Source: Agrostemma githago
Lineage: Eukaryota; Streptophyta; Magnoliopsida; Caryophyllales; Caryophyllaceae
DNA: 64,000 bases
Direction of reading: 5' to 3'
NCBI GenBank assembly: GCA_958450325.1
Contig: OY288248.1
Span: forward strand, 1,860,001-1,924,000
Every line of letters starts with the position of its first letter. Positions within the stretch are counted from its first letter, which is position 1. Both the position numbers and the translations under genes were made by a program. Shown one piece after another: positions 23,440 to 36,134 of this stretch. The notes beneath the pieces were generated by a model. That model made no database searches. It was not told where the DNA came from and saw nothing but the letters and a program-made list of their open reading frames with translations.

Positions 23440-24668
23440 TATCATTTTGGATTTTGGAATTTGTCCCTTTTCTTCATTGTTTGCATTCATTTTACAGTAA
23501 ACGGGGTTTCACAATTTTTAAGAAAAGTGGTAAAAGTAAGAGTATTATTGGTAAATCGAATAATTTTATGGGTCCACCAAATTTAAAGTAAGGAAAAAAT
23601 AGTGATATTCTGTTTAAATAGAGTAAGGATATAAAGATTATAGGGTAAAGTGTTTTGCCAAAAAGGGAATATAAAGAATTGATTGGATTGTCTATTTATA
23701 GTGTGGGTTTGTGCGGGTTTGTGCGGGTTTAAAACTAGGTTATATTAAGGGTAAAGAATTGAATGAATGAGAGGGAGTACATATTTGTGTATTGCATTTT
23801 TTTTTGTCGGTTTTCTGTGTGTTCTTTAATCAAAAGTCAAAACCTACTTTATAATTTTTGGTGTAAATTTTTAGCAACACGATTTAACGGGAACTATATT
23901 GTGAGATGTTTCATATGAAAAGTTTCACTGTTTCACAATGTAGTTTTTGTGGGGTCATCGCGTGGATGAATTTGTGTGATTTACTCCGTAATTATTTGTG
24001 TTAGTTTTAAAAGTCTTTAACCAGAATGCTCCGTACCTAATTTAATGTAGGTATTTTCGGTCGTTCTAATATTCTTTTTAAACCTTCTTATATTTTTTTT
24101 CGGACGTTCAAGTTCAACCTCTTAATTTTTATTTTAGTTGTTTTAATATTAAACAAATGTTTTAAATTGTACATAAAACATATGGGTAGACTTGATCGGA
24201 CCGAAGGGTGCAACATAAAATATTCCGACTGTATTTCCTGATTAAAATTGACGGAATACGTGTAATTTTTAAATTTAAGGTGGATATAAATATGGATATT
24301 GTCAGGTTAAAAAATTGACCGATTAATATGGATATAATACGGAGAAAAGTCTATTATTCATTATTATTTGATTTATTCTTATCTCTTTAGCCCTTTAAAA
24401 TAACTTGCTCATGTTTATAGGTTGCATGTGCATGCGGCATTATTTTAGGGTTGATTCTTTGTTGAGTAATTAATTCATTATTAATGCTAATTAATTGATG
24501 ATACCGATGTGTCGAAGAACGGAAAAGTTTTCTAGAAGACTGTAATCGTGTTTTTGTCCCACTTTAGGCTTGATTCTTTTATTGAGTATTCAATATTAAT
24601 TTACCCTAGAGTTATATCTGAACGTAGATGAGTATATTAGTCGTAAAGTTGTAATGAGTTACGGAGTA
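23440..24668. other. Intergenic, no supported gene
   Basis: AT-rich DNA. The phrase gtgcgggttt is repeated directly at about 23709-23730. The short open frames are not coding-like. Confidence 0.5.
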
Positions 24669-24758
24669 CTCCCTCCATTTCACTATGATGTTCCCACTTT
24701 TATTCTGATGTGAGGAATATAATATTCAAATGAGAACATCTCTTTGGGATAGAGGGAG
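24669..24758. mobile_element. Short Stowaway-like MITE
   Basis: About 90 bp. CTCCCTCCATTTCACTATGA is mirrored at the right end by an imperfect CTATCCCAAAGAG... arm ending agagggag, with TA on both flanks. It belongs with 363-567 and 10344-10568 (shared gatgttcccactt). Confidence 0.55.
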
Positions 24759-24892
24759 TATATATCATCTCATCTACATGACTTGATAAAATAATATCGG
24801 AATGTTTCGGAAATAAGAAATGTTTAAAAGTATCCGTGATCGATATGATCAATATTTGATTTGTCACAAATTTGTAATAGACATATTCCGTG

Positions 24893-25045
24893 CTTGTTAC
24901 AAACAAGAATTTGGGTTTACTTTATTATCGTACATGTACCCTTTTTGTTTGGTGGGACCTTTGTCCTTTTCCCCTTAAATGATATCTATTTGACCCGTCT
25001 TAAGATTACGACGGATATATCCGTTGCAAGAGAGACCAACTGTTT
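24893..25045 (-). mobile_element. Dispersed element family B, copy 1
   Basis: Runs from gcttgttacaaacaagaatt to atatatccgttgcaagagag accaact. It shares gacccgtcttaag, tggtgggacctttgtccttt tcccctt and tatccgttgcaag with the inverted relative at 25355-25535. The two face each other across about 310 bp. Non-coding; probably a non-autonomous DNA element. Confidence 0.5.
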
Positions 25046-25354
25046 TTTAATTGTCATGTTGCAATATTTGTGGTTTGTTTTTGGCCGACCATTCAATACT
25101 TTCTTTGGTTTTGTTTTTAGCTTGATCCATAGCTTCTTGTCTGCAAGTCCAAGGGAGAGAGTACCCTCAAGTAGTCATAGTAGTCCGTACTTTGTCTCAT
25201 TCATTTGGATTTTGGAAGCATGGGTTTGAACTTTGAAACGTCCTTTGTTACTTTGTTTCATTGTTTGCTAGAAAGTGGATAATATGGATAACAAAGATAT
25301 AGTACTCCCTACTCCCTAGTCGGTACACGCCTCTACCAAGATCTCGAAAATCAG

Positions 25355-25535
25355 TTGGTCTCTCTTGTGACGGATATATCCGTTGCAAGCTTAAGACGGG
25401 TCAAGTAGATACCACTTGAAGGGAAAAGGACAAAGGCCCCACCAACCTCACTTTTGTCTTATCCCACTTACTTGGTACCTATTTGACCGTCACTTTGTTT
25501 GTGACGGATATCTCCGTCACAAACAAGAATTTGTG
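25355..25535 (+). mobile_element. Dispersed element family B, copy 2
   Basis: Begins ttggtctctcttgtgacgga and ends gtcacaaacaagaatttgtg. Internal phrases tgacggatatatccgttgca and aagggaaaaggacaaaggcc are the reverse complement of copy 1. A further partial copy with acaaattcttgtttgtgacg lies at about 51266-51345. Confidence 0.5.
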
Positions 25536-26955
25536 CTCGAAAATGGGTCATTTGGGTTGGATTTGATTATAACGGGTTAGTTTGGGATCTTTTAGAATCA
25601 GGCAAGGATGTGTTGTTATCGACTTATCGTTGGTAAAAGTTGAGGGTAATAGTGAGCAGTGCAGATCATTTGTCGCATTATATGTTCCATCATTTCTCTT
25701 ATTGACACGTAACCATTATCACATAATTAATCACTATTTTGATCAATTAAGAAAGGAGATGTCGCGTGATAAATGTTATGGGACAGGAGATGAGACATAA
25801 AAGTGGTGTTGCTTAATGCATCTTAAGAATACGACCCCATTTGCATAAACGAAACAAATAATTTGCTACTATCATCAATGCATTTTACTTTTATCCTTGA
25901 TATTTGACATATATTAAGGTTAAGATAGATATGTCCGTCTTAAATGTTATGATAACATCAGAGTATTGAAATGCATATTCATTTTAAAGCACTCTTTGTA
26001 AAGTTTATGGTGTGATTGTTAAAATTTTTAGCAAATATGTCTCGTAAAATTGAACGTCAATTAATAATAGAAAATGGACGTATTTAGTGTTATACGACAC
26101 AACGATAAACATCCTAATCGAGTCAGATTAGGCCGGATCAATACAAGTTACTATTCACACAGAGTAACAAGATAAGCCCAAGTTTTTAGCTCAAATGTCG
26201 GGTCAAATACCAATCCTTCATACCCATGGATCCATAGCCCATGGGCCATAAGACTATGGGAGTTTATAATCTTATGCTTGACCATGTAACCCAAATTATT
26301 TTGATCATGGGCCAATCAACAATTAAGTGACTCAAATTGTTTAGTAAAACGGTTTTATATTTATAAAATGTCAAATAGATATTCTTTCTATTTCAGTCAT
26401 TTATTTATCTTATATATCGATTACCGCGTTTAAATTAAGACATTCCTGTTTAAAAATAAGACATTATCGTGTACATAGTACACACACATTATAAAAACCG
26501 TATTTATATATACTACGAGTAGCTGATATGGCCGATTATGCCCGGACCTCATATTTTTATTATCAGTACAACTTTTATAATCAGTAATGTTTATTTGTGA
26601 TCGTACCTGGATTCGTGACCCATACAATCAGATTTGTATTTGACGCAACCCGTATTCTAAATCGTGCCGAGTCCCAACCACATTGATCCGTTTAATAAGT
26701 CTAATAATTATGACCAAATAGAACTACACAAATTCTTGTATGAAACGGTCTCACGGTAAGTTTATTGTGAGACCTCTCACGTACAAGTTAATTAATTTTA
26801 TTATTATTATTATTATTATTTTATTTCTATTAGTATGTCTTACCGTATAAGTTACCGTCTCACATTAATTAGTTTTATTAGTATTTTCTATTAGTTTTAT
26901 TTTTTTTGGGTGCACACTAATTAATACTATAATAATAAAAATTAAAAAAAAAAAA
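25536..26955. other. Intergenic, AT-rich, no supported gene
   Basis: No protein or RNA gene recognised. A small inverted motif around ggtctcacggtaagtttatt gtgagacc at about 26750 and an (ATT)n run at 26802-26822 are the only structured features. Confidence 0.45.
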
Positions 26956-26956
26956 A

Positions 26957-27394
26957 GTCAAAACACAAACACAACCACAAAGAACAAAAGATAAAAGCAA
27001 ACATAAAAAATTCCTCTCCTCCCCTCCCAACCCTGAAAAGAAAAATTCCTCCTTTGGGGCTGACATCTACCAATTCTGATAGTGATAAGCCCCAAATTTT
27101 AATCTTTATTGTTAATTTAAGTAGTTTATTTAGTTTATTAATAACTCTTGCCTCTTCTTTTTAGAGATTTGTCCCCATCAATAGATCCATAGATTCCTTC
27201 GCGAAAGGTTGTGTCAATCAACAACGATATATAAAAAACTATGCAGAAGCGTGTTATTCTAATAGTGATCTCTGTCTCAAGGATGTTTTTTATTTATTTT
27301 TTATAAATCTGTATTCAGTTCAATTTGATATCTTTTGTAATTACCGTATGATTTGTTATTAATGAAATTGATCTTCACTTCAGAAAAAAAAAAA
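26957..27394 (+). mobile_element. Candidate retroposed sequence with poly(A) tail
   Basis: The stretch ends in attgatcttcacttcag followed by twelve A, like a processed transcript or LINE 3' end. The flanks share aaaaaaaaaagtca before (about 26947) and after (about 27385), which could be a target-site duplication. There is no open frame. It could be a truncated LINE or a retrocopy of an unknown RNA. Confidence 0.35.
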
Positions 27395-27512
27395 AGTCAT
27401 TAAATGACTAAATGGAGAAGGTTTATCATCATCTTTATACTAATAACCTGGATACATAAATCATAACCAACCTAACCACCAAATAACTAACTGCTCAAAC
27501 CATTCCTCAACA

Positions 27513-28075
27513 ATGGCAGAGGAAATCTTTAATATCGATGATCTTCTTCCACCACTTCAAGCTCAGGATATGAGTTTGAAGACACTGATATAGTGGTGGA
27601 AGAAATCATGAAGCTCACTACAAAGAGCCGTGGAATGATCATTACCTACAAAGAACCGTGGAATGATCATATCGTTTACAGTTTTGGTAAGATTCTTTAT
27701 TTCATTGGTTCTTGATTTTCCACAACTATTAATTAGTAGGTCTATTAGTGACCTAGAAAAGATATCATAACCTAACTTAACCAAAATAACTAACTTGCAC
27801 ATTTAATATTTTTTTACGCAAGCTCAAACCATTCCAATGGCGGACGAAATATTTACTGTGGATGATCTCACAAAGCTAAATTCTCTTCCACCAATTACTC
27901 CGGATGAATTTGAAGACACTGATATAGTGGTGGAAGAAAGCTTAATCCACATTCAGAATCTATTCAAGAATCACAACGGAATACAAGTTTGAACTTCTCC
28001 ATCGAGTTCAAGAACGCTTGGAAATTAAGAGGGCAATCGACATCCTTTGTCACCCCGATTTCGTGGCACATGTGT
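27513..28075 (+). pseudogene. Two tandem copies of an unrecognised short coding sequence, degenerate
   Basis: At 27513 an ATG opens MAEEIFNIDDL, and at 27838 a second ATG opens MADEIFTVDDL. Both are followed by the shared nucleotide phrase tttgaagacactgatatagt ggtggaagaa. Copy 1 shifts frame after about 20 codons. Copy 2 stops after 51 codons, but a different frame continues as FELLHRVQERLEIKRAIDIL, which looks like real protein sequence broken by a frameshift. I do not recognise the family. It is probably a duplicated gene fragment. Confidence 0.4.
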
Positions 28076-28559
28076 CGAAATTATCACAATTTTTTTTCAC
28101 ATGAAATTATTATTTTTCACTTATTTTTGTATTTCATTGTTAAGTGTTTTATTTATCGTATTGAATTTTTCTATAGTCCAAAATTTCTATCATTTAACGA
28201 AAATAAGATATTCTATTAATTATTGGCGCGATTCATTTTGTCTTTTTCTTTTTTTCAAATTAAAACATTGCGAATAGTCCACAAATCGTGCGCCAGGTAA
28301 ATTTTATACACCGTAATCGCCTAATCGGTGGTGTAACTCGTTAACCTAAAGGCGTAATTTCATCTACAAAGAAAAAAATATACAAGTAGTTTTTTTTGTG
28401 TGTGAAAGGTAATAACGAGGAAGGATCACGAATCTCTAAATGCATTAGATGCTAGTCTATGCGCTTGTGAGTTTCGTGTCCTAGGAATAAAAGAAAACGA
28501 ACAACAATGGAAGAACGAACACTCTGCCACCAGATCTTACATTTTCAATCAATGACACC

Positions 28560-28945
28560 ATTTTCAATCAGTGACGCCAAGAAGCGTAGGGACTACTTCA
28601 GCAATTGCAAGACTAGATTCAAGCCGTCAGTCTTAACCCATTTTGCTGCCCTATGAAGAGCAAGTGCTTCTGCTTGAATAACCGATTCTGCAAAGAACTT
28701 TCCTTGAACTTCTTCCAAAATAACATTATTATTACTGAGACACACGCACCCACCCACTGCCCTATGCGAAGGAAGTATCCTGCATCAACCTGAATGGTTT
28801 GAGAACAATAATTGATACTACCAGTCTCTCTAATAAGAAAAAACTCTTTCGAGTTCCTGACTTCTGCTCCCCGAACATACTTATCATCCCAATAATTATT
28901 CTCCCCGCTTAGTGTAGCACCAGGGGATGAGTCCTTGTTTTTCAC
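28560..28945 (-). pseudogene. Degenerate RNase H-like fragment of a retroelement
   Basis: Reading the minus strand and allowing frameshifts gives IQVDAGYFLRIGQWVGACVS, then NNNVILEEVQGKFFAESVIQ, then AEALALHRAAKWV. This is the pattern of the RNase H-like domain found in plant LINE and reverse-transcriptase-related proteins: an aspartate-bearing first strand, then A-E-A-L-A in the central helix. At least one frameshift and no upstream reverse transcriptase in this window make it a dead fragment. Confidence 0.55.
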
Positions 28946-30009
28946 CTTGTTTTCGCTCGGGAAGATTATTGTTGATGTTCGGAATGAATTAGAGATTGAT
29001 TTGATTAATAATTTTTGATGTTTTAATCGCTTTTCAGTTCCGTAAATTATTTATGGATAGATCGATGAATATTTTTTGTAATAATGGATGGTGTAAATTG
29101 TTTTAATCACCTATTGAATTTTTAATAATGTTATATTTAGAACATCTAATTCATAGTTTCTGAACATTTCTAGTATTTTTTTACTAATAATTCTCTAACT
29201 CATGATTTCATAGGTAAGAAATGTTGGCTTCTAGCTTTACAAGCATTTCTTAATCATGATCTCTCGTTCAATGCTGTGGTAAAACAGAATAGCTAGATTG
29301 CTCGACTTGGATTCTGCAGCGACATACAACAACTTACAACGTCTTTTTCATAGTTTTTGAGCATTTTCCAGCATTTTCGACTGAAAATAATGCCCCGAGT
29401 CACACTATTTCACCTTATTTTCGACTTAGAAGGCAAAACATTGTAATTTGTTTATTAGTTTTGGTGCGAAAACTCGTGTATCTAGTTTGTAACAAGCATT
29501 AGCAAGTGTTTTAATAACGCGATTTCAAACGTCTCATAGTCACTGCTCACTACCGTTTGTCCTGACCAACGATTAGTCAGGTTCGGTCAATATATGTATT
29601 CGAGTCGAGCCATTAAAGATTTTGTATTTTGAGGCAAAAGTACATTACAAGTTAATGAAAGAAGATGCAAAAACCAAAAATGATACTACAACTACACAAA
29701 GCCAAAAGGAAAAAAGGGAGCCATATCTTTAGACTTTAGTTTGGCAATTCTTTTAGAGCCACCTCCTTTCATCTTTTCATATTTTCAAGTACATATCCTC
29801 ATCAAAAGTCTACTTGCTAAGGTGCTACTTATGTATGTATAGCATTCTCCCATCAATCAAGCACACAAACTCACCTAAGGGAAAAGTAGGTTTGTTGGCT
29901 TCTTTTCACAAAAAAAGCACTTTCACAAAAGAAAAATAGACCTTAATTTATGACCCAAATGCTTGTTTTAGATCGGTTATCTGTCTAAATCTTAGTATAA
30001 CATGTTAGA
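28946..30009. other. Intergenic, no supported gene
   Basis: AT-rich DNA without repeats that I could resolve and without coding-like frames. Confidence 0.45.
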
Positions 30010-30605
30010 TAATATGGATGGAACAAAGCCAAATGCATACGAACTAGCGAAAAGCTTGAATGATGGGTTATAATCTTAAGACAGATATAATACGTTTAAG
30101 AGAGGCGATATAAATTTATATTAGGAGAACACGCTCACAAGTCATAATAAATCCAAATTCAAGCCAAATATAGAGTATCATGAATGGAGCAAAAGTTGAT
30201 TGCATGAGAACTAGCCAAACGCTTGATTGACCGATTATAATCTTAAGAGGAATATATTATTCTTTAGAGAGACCAACTGGATTTACAACCGAAGAACACG
30301 CTCACAAATCATAACTCAAGCCAAGTATTATGAGTGGAACAAAAGTCAAATGCATAAGAACTATTGAAAAGCTTTGATTGATTGATCGATAATACATCCA
30401 TCTTACGAGAGACCAGCTGAATAAACAATAGAAGAACACACTCACGAAGACACAACAAAGGCAATGCATAAGAACTAGCGAAAAACTTGAATTGACGATT
30501 AATAATCTTAAGAGATATATATTCGTTTTAAGAGAGATCAGCTCGATTTACAATAAGATAACACACCCACAACTCACAAAGTCATAGTAACTCATAATTC
30601 AAGCC
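30010..30605. repeat. Tandem repeat, about four units of ~150 bp, downstream of the NOI gene
   Basis: Each unit contains atgaatggagcaaaagt-like text, gcataagaactagcgaaaag, aatcttaagagatatat, agagagaccaactgaat and gaagaacacgctcacaa(g/a)tc. Units begin near 30015, 30180, 30330 and 30450. They lie 280-870 bp beyond the NOI gene stop codon. Confidence 0.65.
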
Positions 30606-30883
30606 TTACATTTTCTCCATCCTTTTCCACCAACTTTTTCCTCTTTTTACAAAAGCCTATGTAGAAGAAAATGCACTTAGATTCATATAGGAAGTATAAT
30701 TGATTCATTGGTTCAAATCCACTCAATGGACATGGTAATAACAATGTGCTCTATAGTTATATGTCTTTCAAGTACCACCAGTACCACCAGGTGACGTCAT
30801 CTCATGATTTTAATCTCGATTTTGAACTCCGAACGTTATTTTACAACCCTAGTAAATAGGTTAAGTACTTCAATCTTTAGAGA

Positions 30884-33800
30884 TTAAACACAAGTGGGCT
30901 GCAAACAACTTGAGAAAAGCCCAAATCCTCTCTTCTGCAAAAACAATAGGCCAACAAAGTTGCATTAAAACAAGCTAAAGCAAAAAAAAGAGTTTTTCTT
31001 TTCTAGCTTTCACTACAAAAGATATCTTTGTGTAAAGAAGATAATTTTAATTAAAAATTAAAAAACCTTTATATTGTGAAAAGGAGAAAGGAAGAAATAG
31101 ACATATAATTTTAGGGTAATGTTAAATAAATTGATATACATACATCGATACAATTAATACGTGTTGTAAGAATTTATTTTCTCTTTTAATCTTAAAAATT
31201 AAAAAAGAAAATTAATACTTAATATTGTCACTAATGGTATCAGTTTTTGTACAGTTTTGTCATCAATTTTTATATTGAAAAATTTTAACTACTCAAACAT
31301 AAACCTAAGACTATACTTATTGGTTAACATTACCCTAATTTTATTTAAGCTACTCAATTTCGTTACTAGTTTAGTTGTTATAGTCATGTTAGATACTCGA
31401 CTCCTGTCATCATCATAATCGCTTTAATTTTTTTTTGAGAATTTAATATTGTCACTAATTGCATCAATTTTTGTACAATTTTGTCATCAATTTTCATATT
31501 AGTACCAGATTTAGAAGATTTTAACTCCTTGAATATAAACTTAAAACTATACTCGTTCTTACCCTAGCTAATTTTATTTAAGCTACTCAATTCCGTTACT
31601 AGTTTAGTTGCTATAGTCATGTTACATACTAGACTCCCGTCAGCATCATAACCACGTTATTATTTTTTTGAAAACTTAATATTGTCACTAATCGCATCAA
31701 TTTTTGTACAATTTTGTCATCAATTTTTATATTAGTATCAGATTTAGAAGATTTTAACTCTTTGAATATAAACCTAAAACTATACCCGTACTTAACAAGT
31801 TAACATTACCCTAATTTTATTTAAGCTACTCAATTCCGTCACTAGTTTAGTTGCTATAGGCCTATAGTCATGTCGAGTACTTGACCCCTATCAGCATCAT
31901 AATCAAAATCACTCCTTGTGACTTTATTTTACGCCGTAAAAAAAGTTAAAAAAAAAAAGGGAAATAAGGAATAATAATTACCCTTTTAGGTTTGACATGA
32001 AAGAATTCAGGAGGAATTTGGTATAAATCTTGATCAACAGCCTTATTAGATTTTTTAGTAGTAGTAGTAGTAGGAGAAATTAGTGGACTTGGTGGTTCCT
32101 TTATGTCATATGAATATGATGAATATCCTCCCATTCCTCTCCACTCTTGCTCCTGCTTTTCCATGCCTTGTTGTTGCTTTTTCACTGCTTTCTCACTTTG
32201 GTTTCCTCCTTTTCTCTATCCGATGGATACACGTTAATAATGAGCTATTTACAGTAAGAATCACATTGATAATAGAGTCGTTGGTCTCCTGAGAGACGGT
32301 CTCTTATTAACTTTACTGAGAGACTAAGTACAAATATGGAAGTAACAATGGTACCAAACCTAATAGAAATAGGTACGATTAACCTAAAAGAGTATACAAA
32401 TATAAAGATGGTACGCTTGTTATAAAAACAGATACAAAACAAAGTTGTCATTTAAGGGTACGAATAGCACATAGAGTGGTACCGAAGAATGGTATCTCAA
32501 TAAGTTATTGAGAGACCGTCTCTCCCAAGATTTTGTGTTGATGATATCACAAGAAATTGATATATATTAATCCATAATTATCATACTTAAAACAACGAGC
32601 GAGAAATGTGATTCTTATCGTAAATAGCTTATTAATTAGCGTGTGTGACCAGTGGGCTTAGAAAAACCGCAATTAGTATTTACACTAATTAACAATTAGT
32701 AGTAACACTTAATAGTTGATGTGTTGCGTGTCTGACACTGACATGATACTTTGATATACTTCAATTCAGATGATATTTTGGACGTACACCATGTCGAACA
32801 TGACACTGCGCGTCCCTCATAAAAGAGTCTGGATTGAACCAGAACCTTAAAGATGATGACTGATGACCGACTATCATAAAGGTTATACTGACTCTAATGT
32901 CGATCATGTTAGATAATGAACTCATTTAATCAAAATCTTAACACAAAAACTTATGCTCCCTCCGTCCCAATGAATTGTTTGTCTACTCCCAATGAATTGT
33001 TTGCATATTCCATATTGGGGCGTCTCAATGAATTGTTTGCCTTTCTATTTTAGGAATGTTTTTTTATATGTAATTTGACCAATCTCATGAGTTTTGCTCC
33101 ACATGACACTCCCTCATTGGCTCCCTTACCCTTGGTGCCAAAATCAAAGACAAACAATTCATTGGAACAGAGGGAGTATGAGACAGTCTCACGATAAGTT
33201 TATCGTGAAATAATTAATAGGAGAGTAGACATAATTATTGAGCATGTACATATGTGTCAATGTGTGAGTATATACTCTATATAATACTGTAGTATTATCA
33301 TCATTATGTAGCGCATGGGTCAGTCATCCTAATACTAAAAAAAACCTTTTGAAACATAGTGTGTGCATGCCAACATCACTACACCCACACATTTTATAAT
33401 ATATCGAAAAATCGTTTCATATCAGAATTTGTATAATTATATTTTATATGAATAAATCATGAATCGGTAAATTAAATGCTGCTTTTATTTTCAATAACCA
33501 TTATCGGATTATTAGTGTTTTGTATGGTGTATTTATTTTACTATCGATTATGTAACAATCAATGACGATAATATTATCTGCATACATACATACGGTTAAT
33601 ACTTTTTCTGTCTCAATTATTTATTTATTTTATATATTATTTGTAAAAAATATTTTAAATTAACGTAAACAAATGATTGAGACGAAAGAGTGATAAATCA
33701 AATGGTAATAATTATAATAAAAGAGACAAAGACAAATTTTGGAATCATTTTGTCAACAACATTGAAGAGTGGCCTTGATTTTGGGTAGTAGTTAAGTAAT

Positions 33801-36035
33801 CAATCAATGTATTTATAGGCTGAAATTGCATGCAATTTCATTGCATGGATTTGAGAAAATTCAGAATAATAAAATGACAAATGTTAGTTACTATTACTCC
33901 AAAATTTTAACCACAAAAATCCTATTATTTTTACGTACCTGAAATTTCAAACATAGATAACTATTGAAAAAGACGGGATGAGTATAAAAAAATCTTTAGT
34001 AACTAGAGAACTCTCACCGAAGATAATTTTTAATATTTTTTACTATTACGTAGTAAAAAACAGTCTCCCAAAAAAATTACTCCAAATTTAATCAAAATAT
34101 TTTAATTACTTACTTATTATTAAGTACTTCTAATTTCGACAAAAAATATGGTGGACGATTTTTTCAATAACATTAATGACCGTATTTACTCAAGTTTTAA
34201 TTACATTATTTATGATTCTTATTTCCTAACTACTTCAAACACATTAAATCCTTCAACTTTCATTGGTCAACCATTCCAAAATTCTGCAAATTTCAGGAAT
34301 TTAAGTATTAAATTATCCATAATTGGAATATTAGACACACAAATTGAATTTATCCTTCTAATATTAGAAACTACATTTTACATACATACAACCATCTTTT
34401 AATAACGTATAGAATTAAACCGTCTGAGTCGTCACAGACGAATCTAGAATTAAAATATTCAATATCAAACATTTTTTTCATATATAAATTATATTTTGGA
34501 GTCTAAATCGATCATGAGTGTTATCTCTTGCTTCTATGAAATTAGAAACGGAATTAGTATAATGTAATAAAATACAGAGTCTATTTATTAAATTGACGTG
34601 TCAGAGTGTTCTTTATTTTCTTTTACTTTATCGAACAAGGTCAGAATTTTTAACTTTTTACAATTAATTACTAAAATAAAAATTATTAACAGTCATATTC
34701 ACCGTACTTATTATACAATCTCTTTACGAATTCTTGTAAATCATGCTCTAATTACCACTGATATACGTCAGAAAAATCGTTAAAATTATTTATCAAATTA
34801 TATTTTTGACAAAAAAATAATTATGTATAACTACGACAAAACTCGTTAAAAAAAACACTCTGACTCGGAGATTATAGTAAGAAAGAAGTAATTATAATAT
34901 TATATATGTGTGCATACCAAACGACGAGGTATAACGATGACAGCAGGAGTAACGACGTCGTTTTGGTACAAATCACCAGCAACATACAAATCTCTGTCTT
35001 CAACCTCAGAATTATAACTACCATAACGAACAAACGACCCGGCTGAACCGACTTGCCTTGCTGCGGTCTCGAAACACTGAGTATATGGCATGCCATCGAC
35101 ATCGTTTCCATAATCCCAGCTTCCGAATTCAGGTACATGATAATTCCACCTGTATTCCTGTAATTTAATTTAAACGTAAATTATTGACTGAAACATCTAA
35201 AGAAAAAAATAAAAAAATTACGTTCATGTTCATTTTTAATTATGTAAAGAATTATATAAATAGTATCGTGAGAAATTGATATATTAATATACTCCCTCCG
35301 TTCCAATGAATTGTTTGCCTTTGATTTTGGCACCAAGGGTAAGGGATCCAATGAGGGGGTGACATGTGGAGCAAAACTCATGAGAAGGGTAAAATTACAT
35401 ATAAAAAACATTCCTAAAATAGAAAGACAAACAATTTATTGAGACGCCCCCAATATGGAATAAGCAAACAATTCATTTGAACGGAGGGAGTATATTTATT
35501 GTAATTCGACAATATTTATGTGAATTTTTTCGTGATTAATTTATTAACGTGTGACTAAACTTACATCCATGTTCATTTTAATCAATGAAAGAATTATATA
35601 AATATTATCGTGAGAAATTGATACTGCATGCATATTAATTCATATTTATTGGAATTCGATAATATTTATGTGAATTTTTTCGTGATTAATCTATTAATGT
35701 GTGTTTAGTGAACAAATGTTAGAAAAACCTGATGAGTTATTATTAACTGAAACAACTAAAAAATGAACGAGTAAACTATAAAACGCGATACTTATATCAA
35801 TGTTCATTTTAATTATGGAAAAATTTATTTAAATATTATCGTGAGAAATTGATACTATTATATTAATTCATATTTATTGCAATTCGACAATATTGATGTG
35901 AATTTTTCCGTGATTAATCTATTAACGTGTGACTAGTGAACAAATGTTAGAAAAACCTGAATAAGACAGTTGAAATAGGAAAACGTAAACTATAAATTGC
36001 GATAAATTAAGAAGAAAACTTACATCCATGTTCAT
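30884..36035 (-). CDS. NOI/RIN4-like small protein, 4 exons including a 12-nt first exon
   Basis: Coding exons: 36024-36035 (MNMD), 34918-35157, 31982-32215 and 30884-30934, all with GT/AG borders and phase 0, giving 178 residues. Exon 2 carries VPEFGSWDYGNDVDGMPYTQ, then CFETA, the NOI (RIN4/AvrRpt2-cleavage-type) signature V-P-x-F-G-x-W, Y-T-x-x-F. It continues with EDRDLYVAGDLYQNDVVTPA and VIVIPRR. Exon 3 has a disordered Thr/Pro-rich part and AVDQDLYQIPPEFFHVKPKR. Exon 4 ends FGLFSSCLQPTCV; its two cysteines match the C-terminal palmitoylation site used by this family to anchor at the plasma membrane. RIN4 relatives regulate plant immune signalling, but this subgroup is uncharacterised to my knowledge. 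The exact exon 1 copy is the weakest point, because intron 1 contains duplicates of it. The upstream TATA box supports the choice made. Confidence 0.82.
31190..31890. repeat. Tandem repeat (~235-bp unit, three copies) in NOI gene intron 3
   Basis: The phrase tttaagctactcaattccgt then actagtttagttgctatag recurs at about 31345, 31577 and 31818. Between copies lie taatattgtcactaat(c/t)gcat and tacaattttgtcatcaattt. The array ends about 90 bp from the exon 3 donor and does not copy it. Confidence 0.75.
32227..32648. mobile_element. Foldback element with a nested family A copy, in NOI intron 2
   Basis: gttaataatgagctatttac agtaagaatcac (32233-32264) is mirrored by gtgattcttatcgtaaatag cttattaatta (32609-32639), an imperfect inverted repeat of about 32 bp. 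Inside lies family A copy 2 at 32283-32532 (gtctcctgagagacggtctc to gagagaccgtctctcccaag). The element starts only about 12 bp before the exon 3 acceptor at 32216. Confidence 0.5.
32956..33176. mobile_element. Stowaway-like MITE (AATGAATTGTTTG family)
   Basis: Left end CTCCCTCCGTCCCAATGAAT, right end inverted ATTCATTGGAACAGAGGGAG. Both flanks read TATG, so the duplication may be TA or longer. It contains an internal partial duplication of the left end (caatgaattgtttg three times). It lies inside NOI intron 2. Confidence 0.75.
33180..34870. other. AT-rich part of NOI intron 2
   Basis: About 1.7 kb of the 2.7-kb intron without recognisable elements or exons. Open frames such as 34148-34402 are low-complexity Ile/Asn/Phe-rich readings of AT-rich DNA. 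Confidence 0.5.
35160..36022. repeat. Tandem repeat in NOI intron 1 carrying copies of exon 1 and its donor
   Basis: The exon 1 text read on the plus strand, cttacatccatgttcatttt, recurs at about 35559 (exon and donor fully preserved), 35791 (donor mutated) and 35220 (start codon and a GTAAT donor kept). Spacing is about 226-230 bp. Each copy is followed by tattatcgtgagaaattgat, gtgaattttttcgtgattaa and tattaacgtgtgactagtga text. A related block without exon sequence lies upstream at about 36345-36510. Confidence 0.8.
35292..35490. mobile_element. Stowaway-like MITE inside the NOI intron 1 repeat
   Basis: A 199-bp element with ends CTCCCTCCGTTCCAATGAAT and, inverted, ATTCATTTGAACGGAGGGAG, flanked by TA (35290-35291 and 35491-35492). 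It interrupts one repeat unit, so it inserted after that unit was formed. Confidence 0.8.
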
Positions 36036-36134
36036 TTTTTCTAAAAATTTTTTTTGAGGGTGTTTTGTGTTTTTTTTTTTGTTGTTGTTAATTTGGAGAT
36101 GATTTTTAGTGTATGAGGTTAAGGATTGTTGTTG

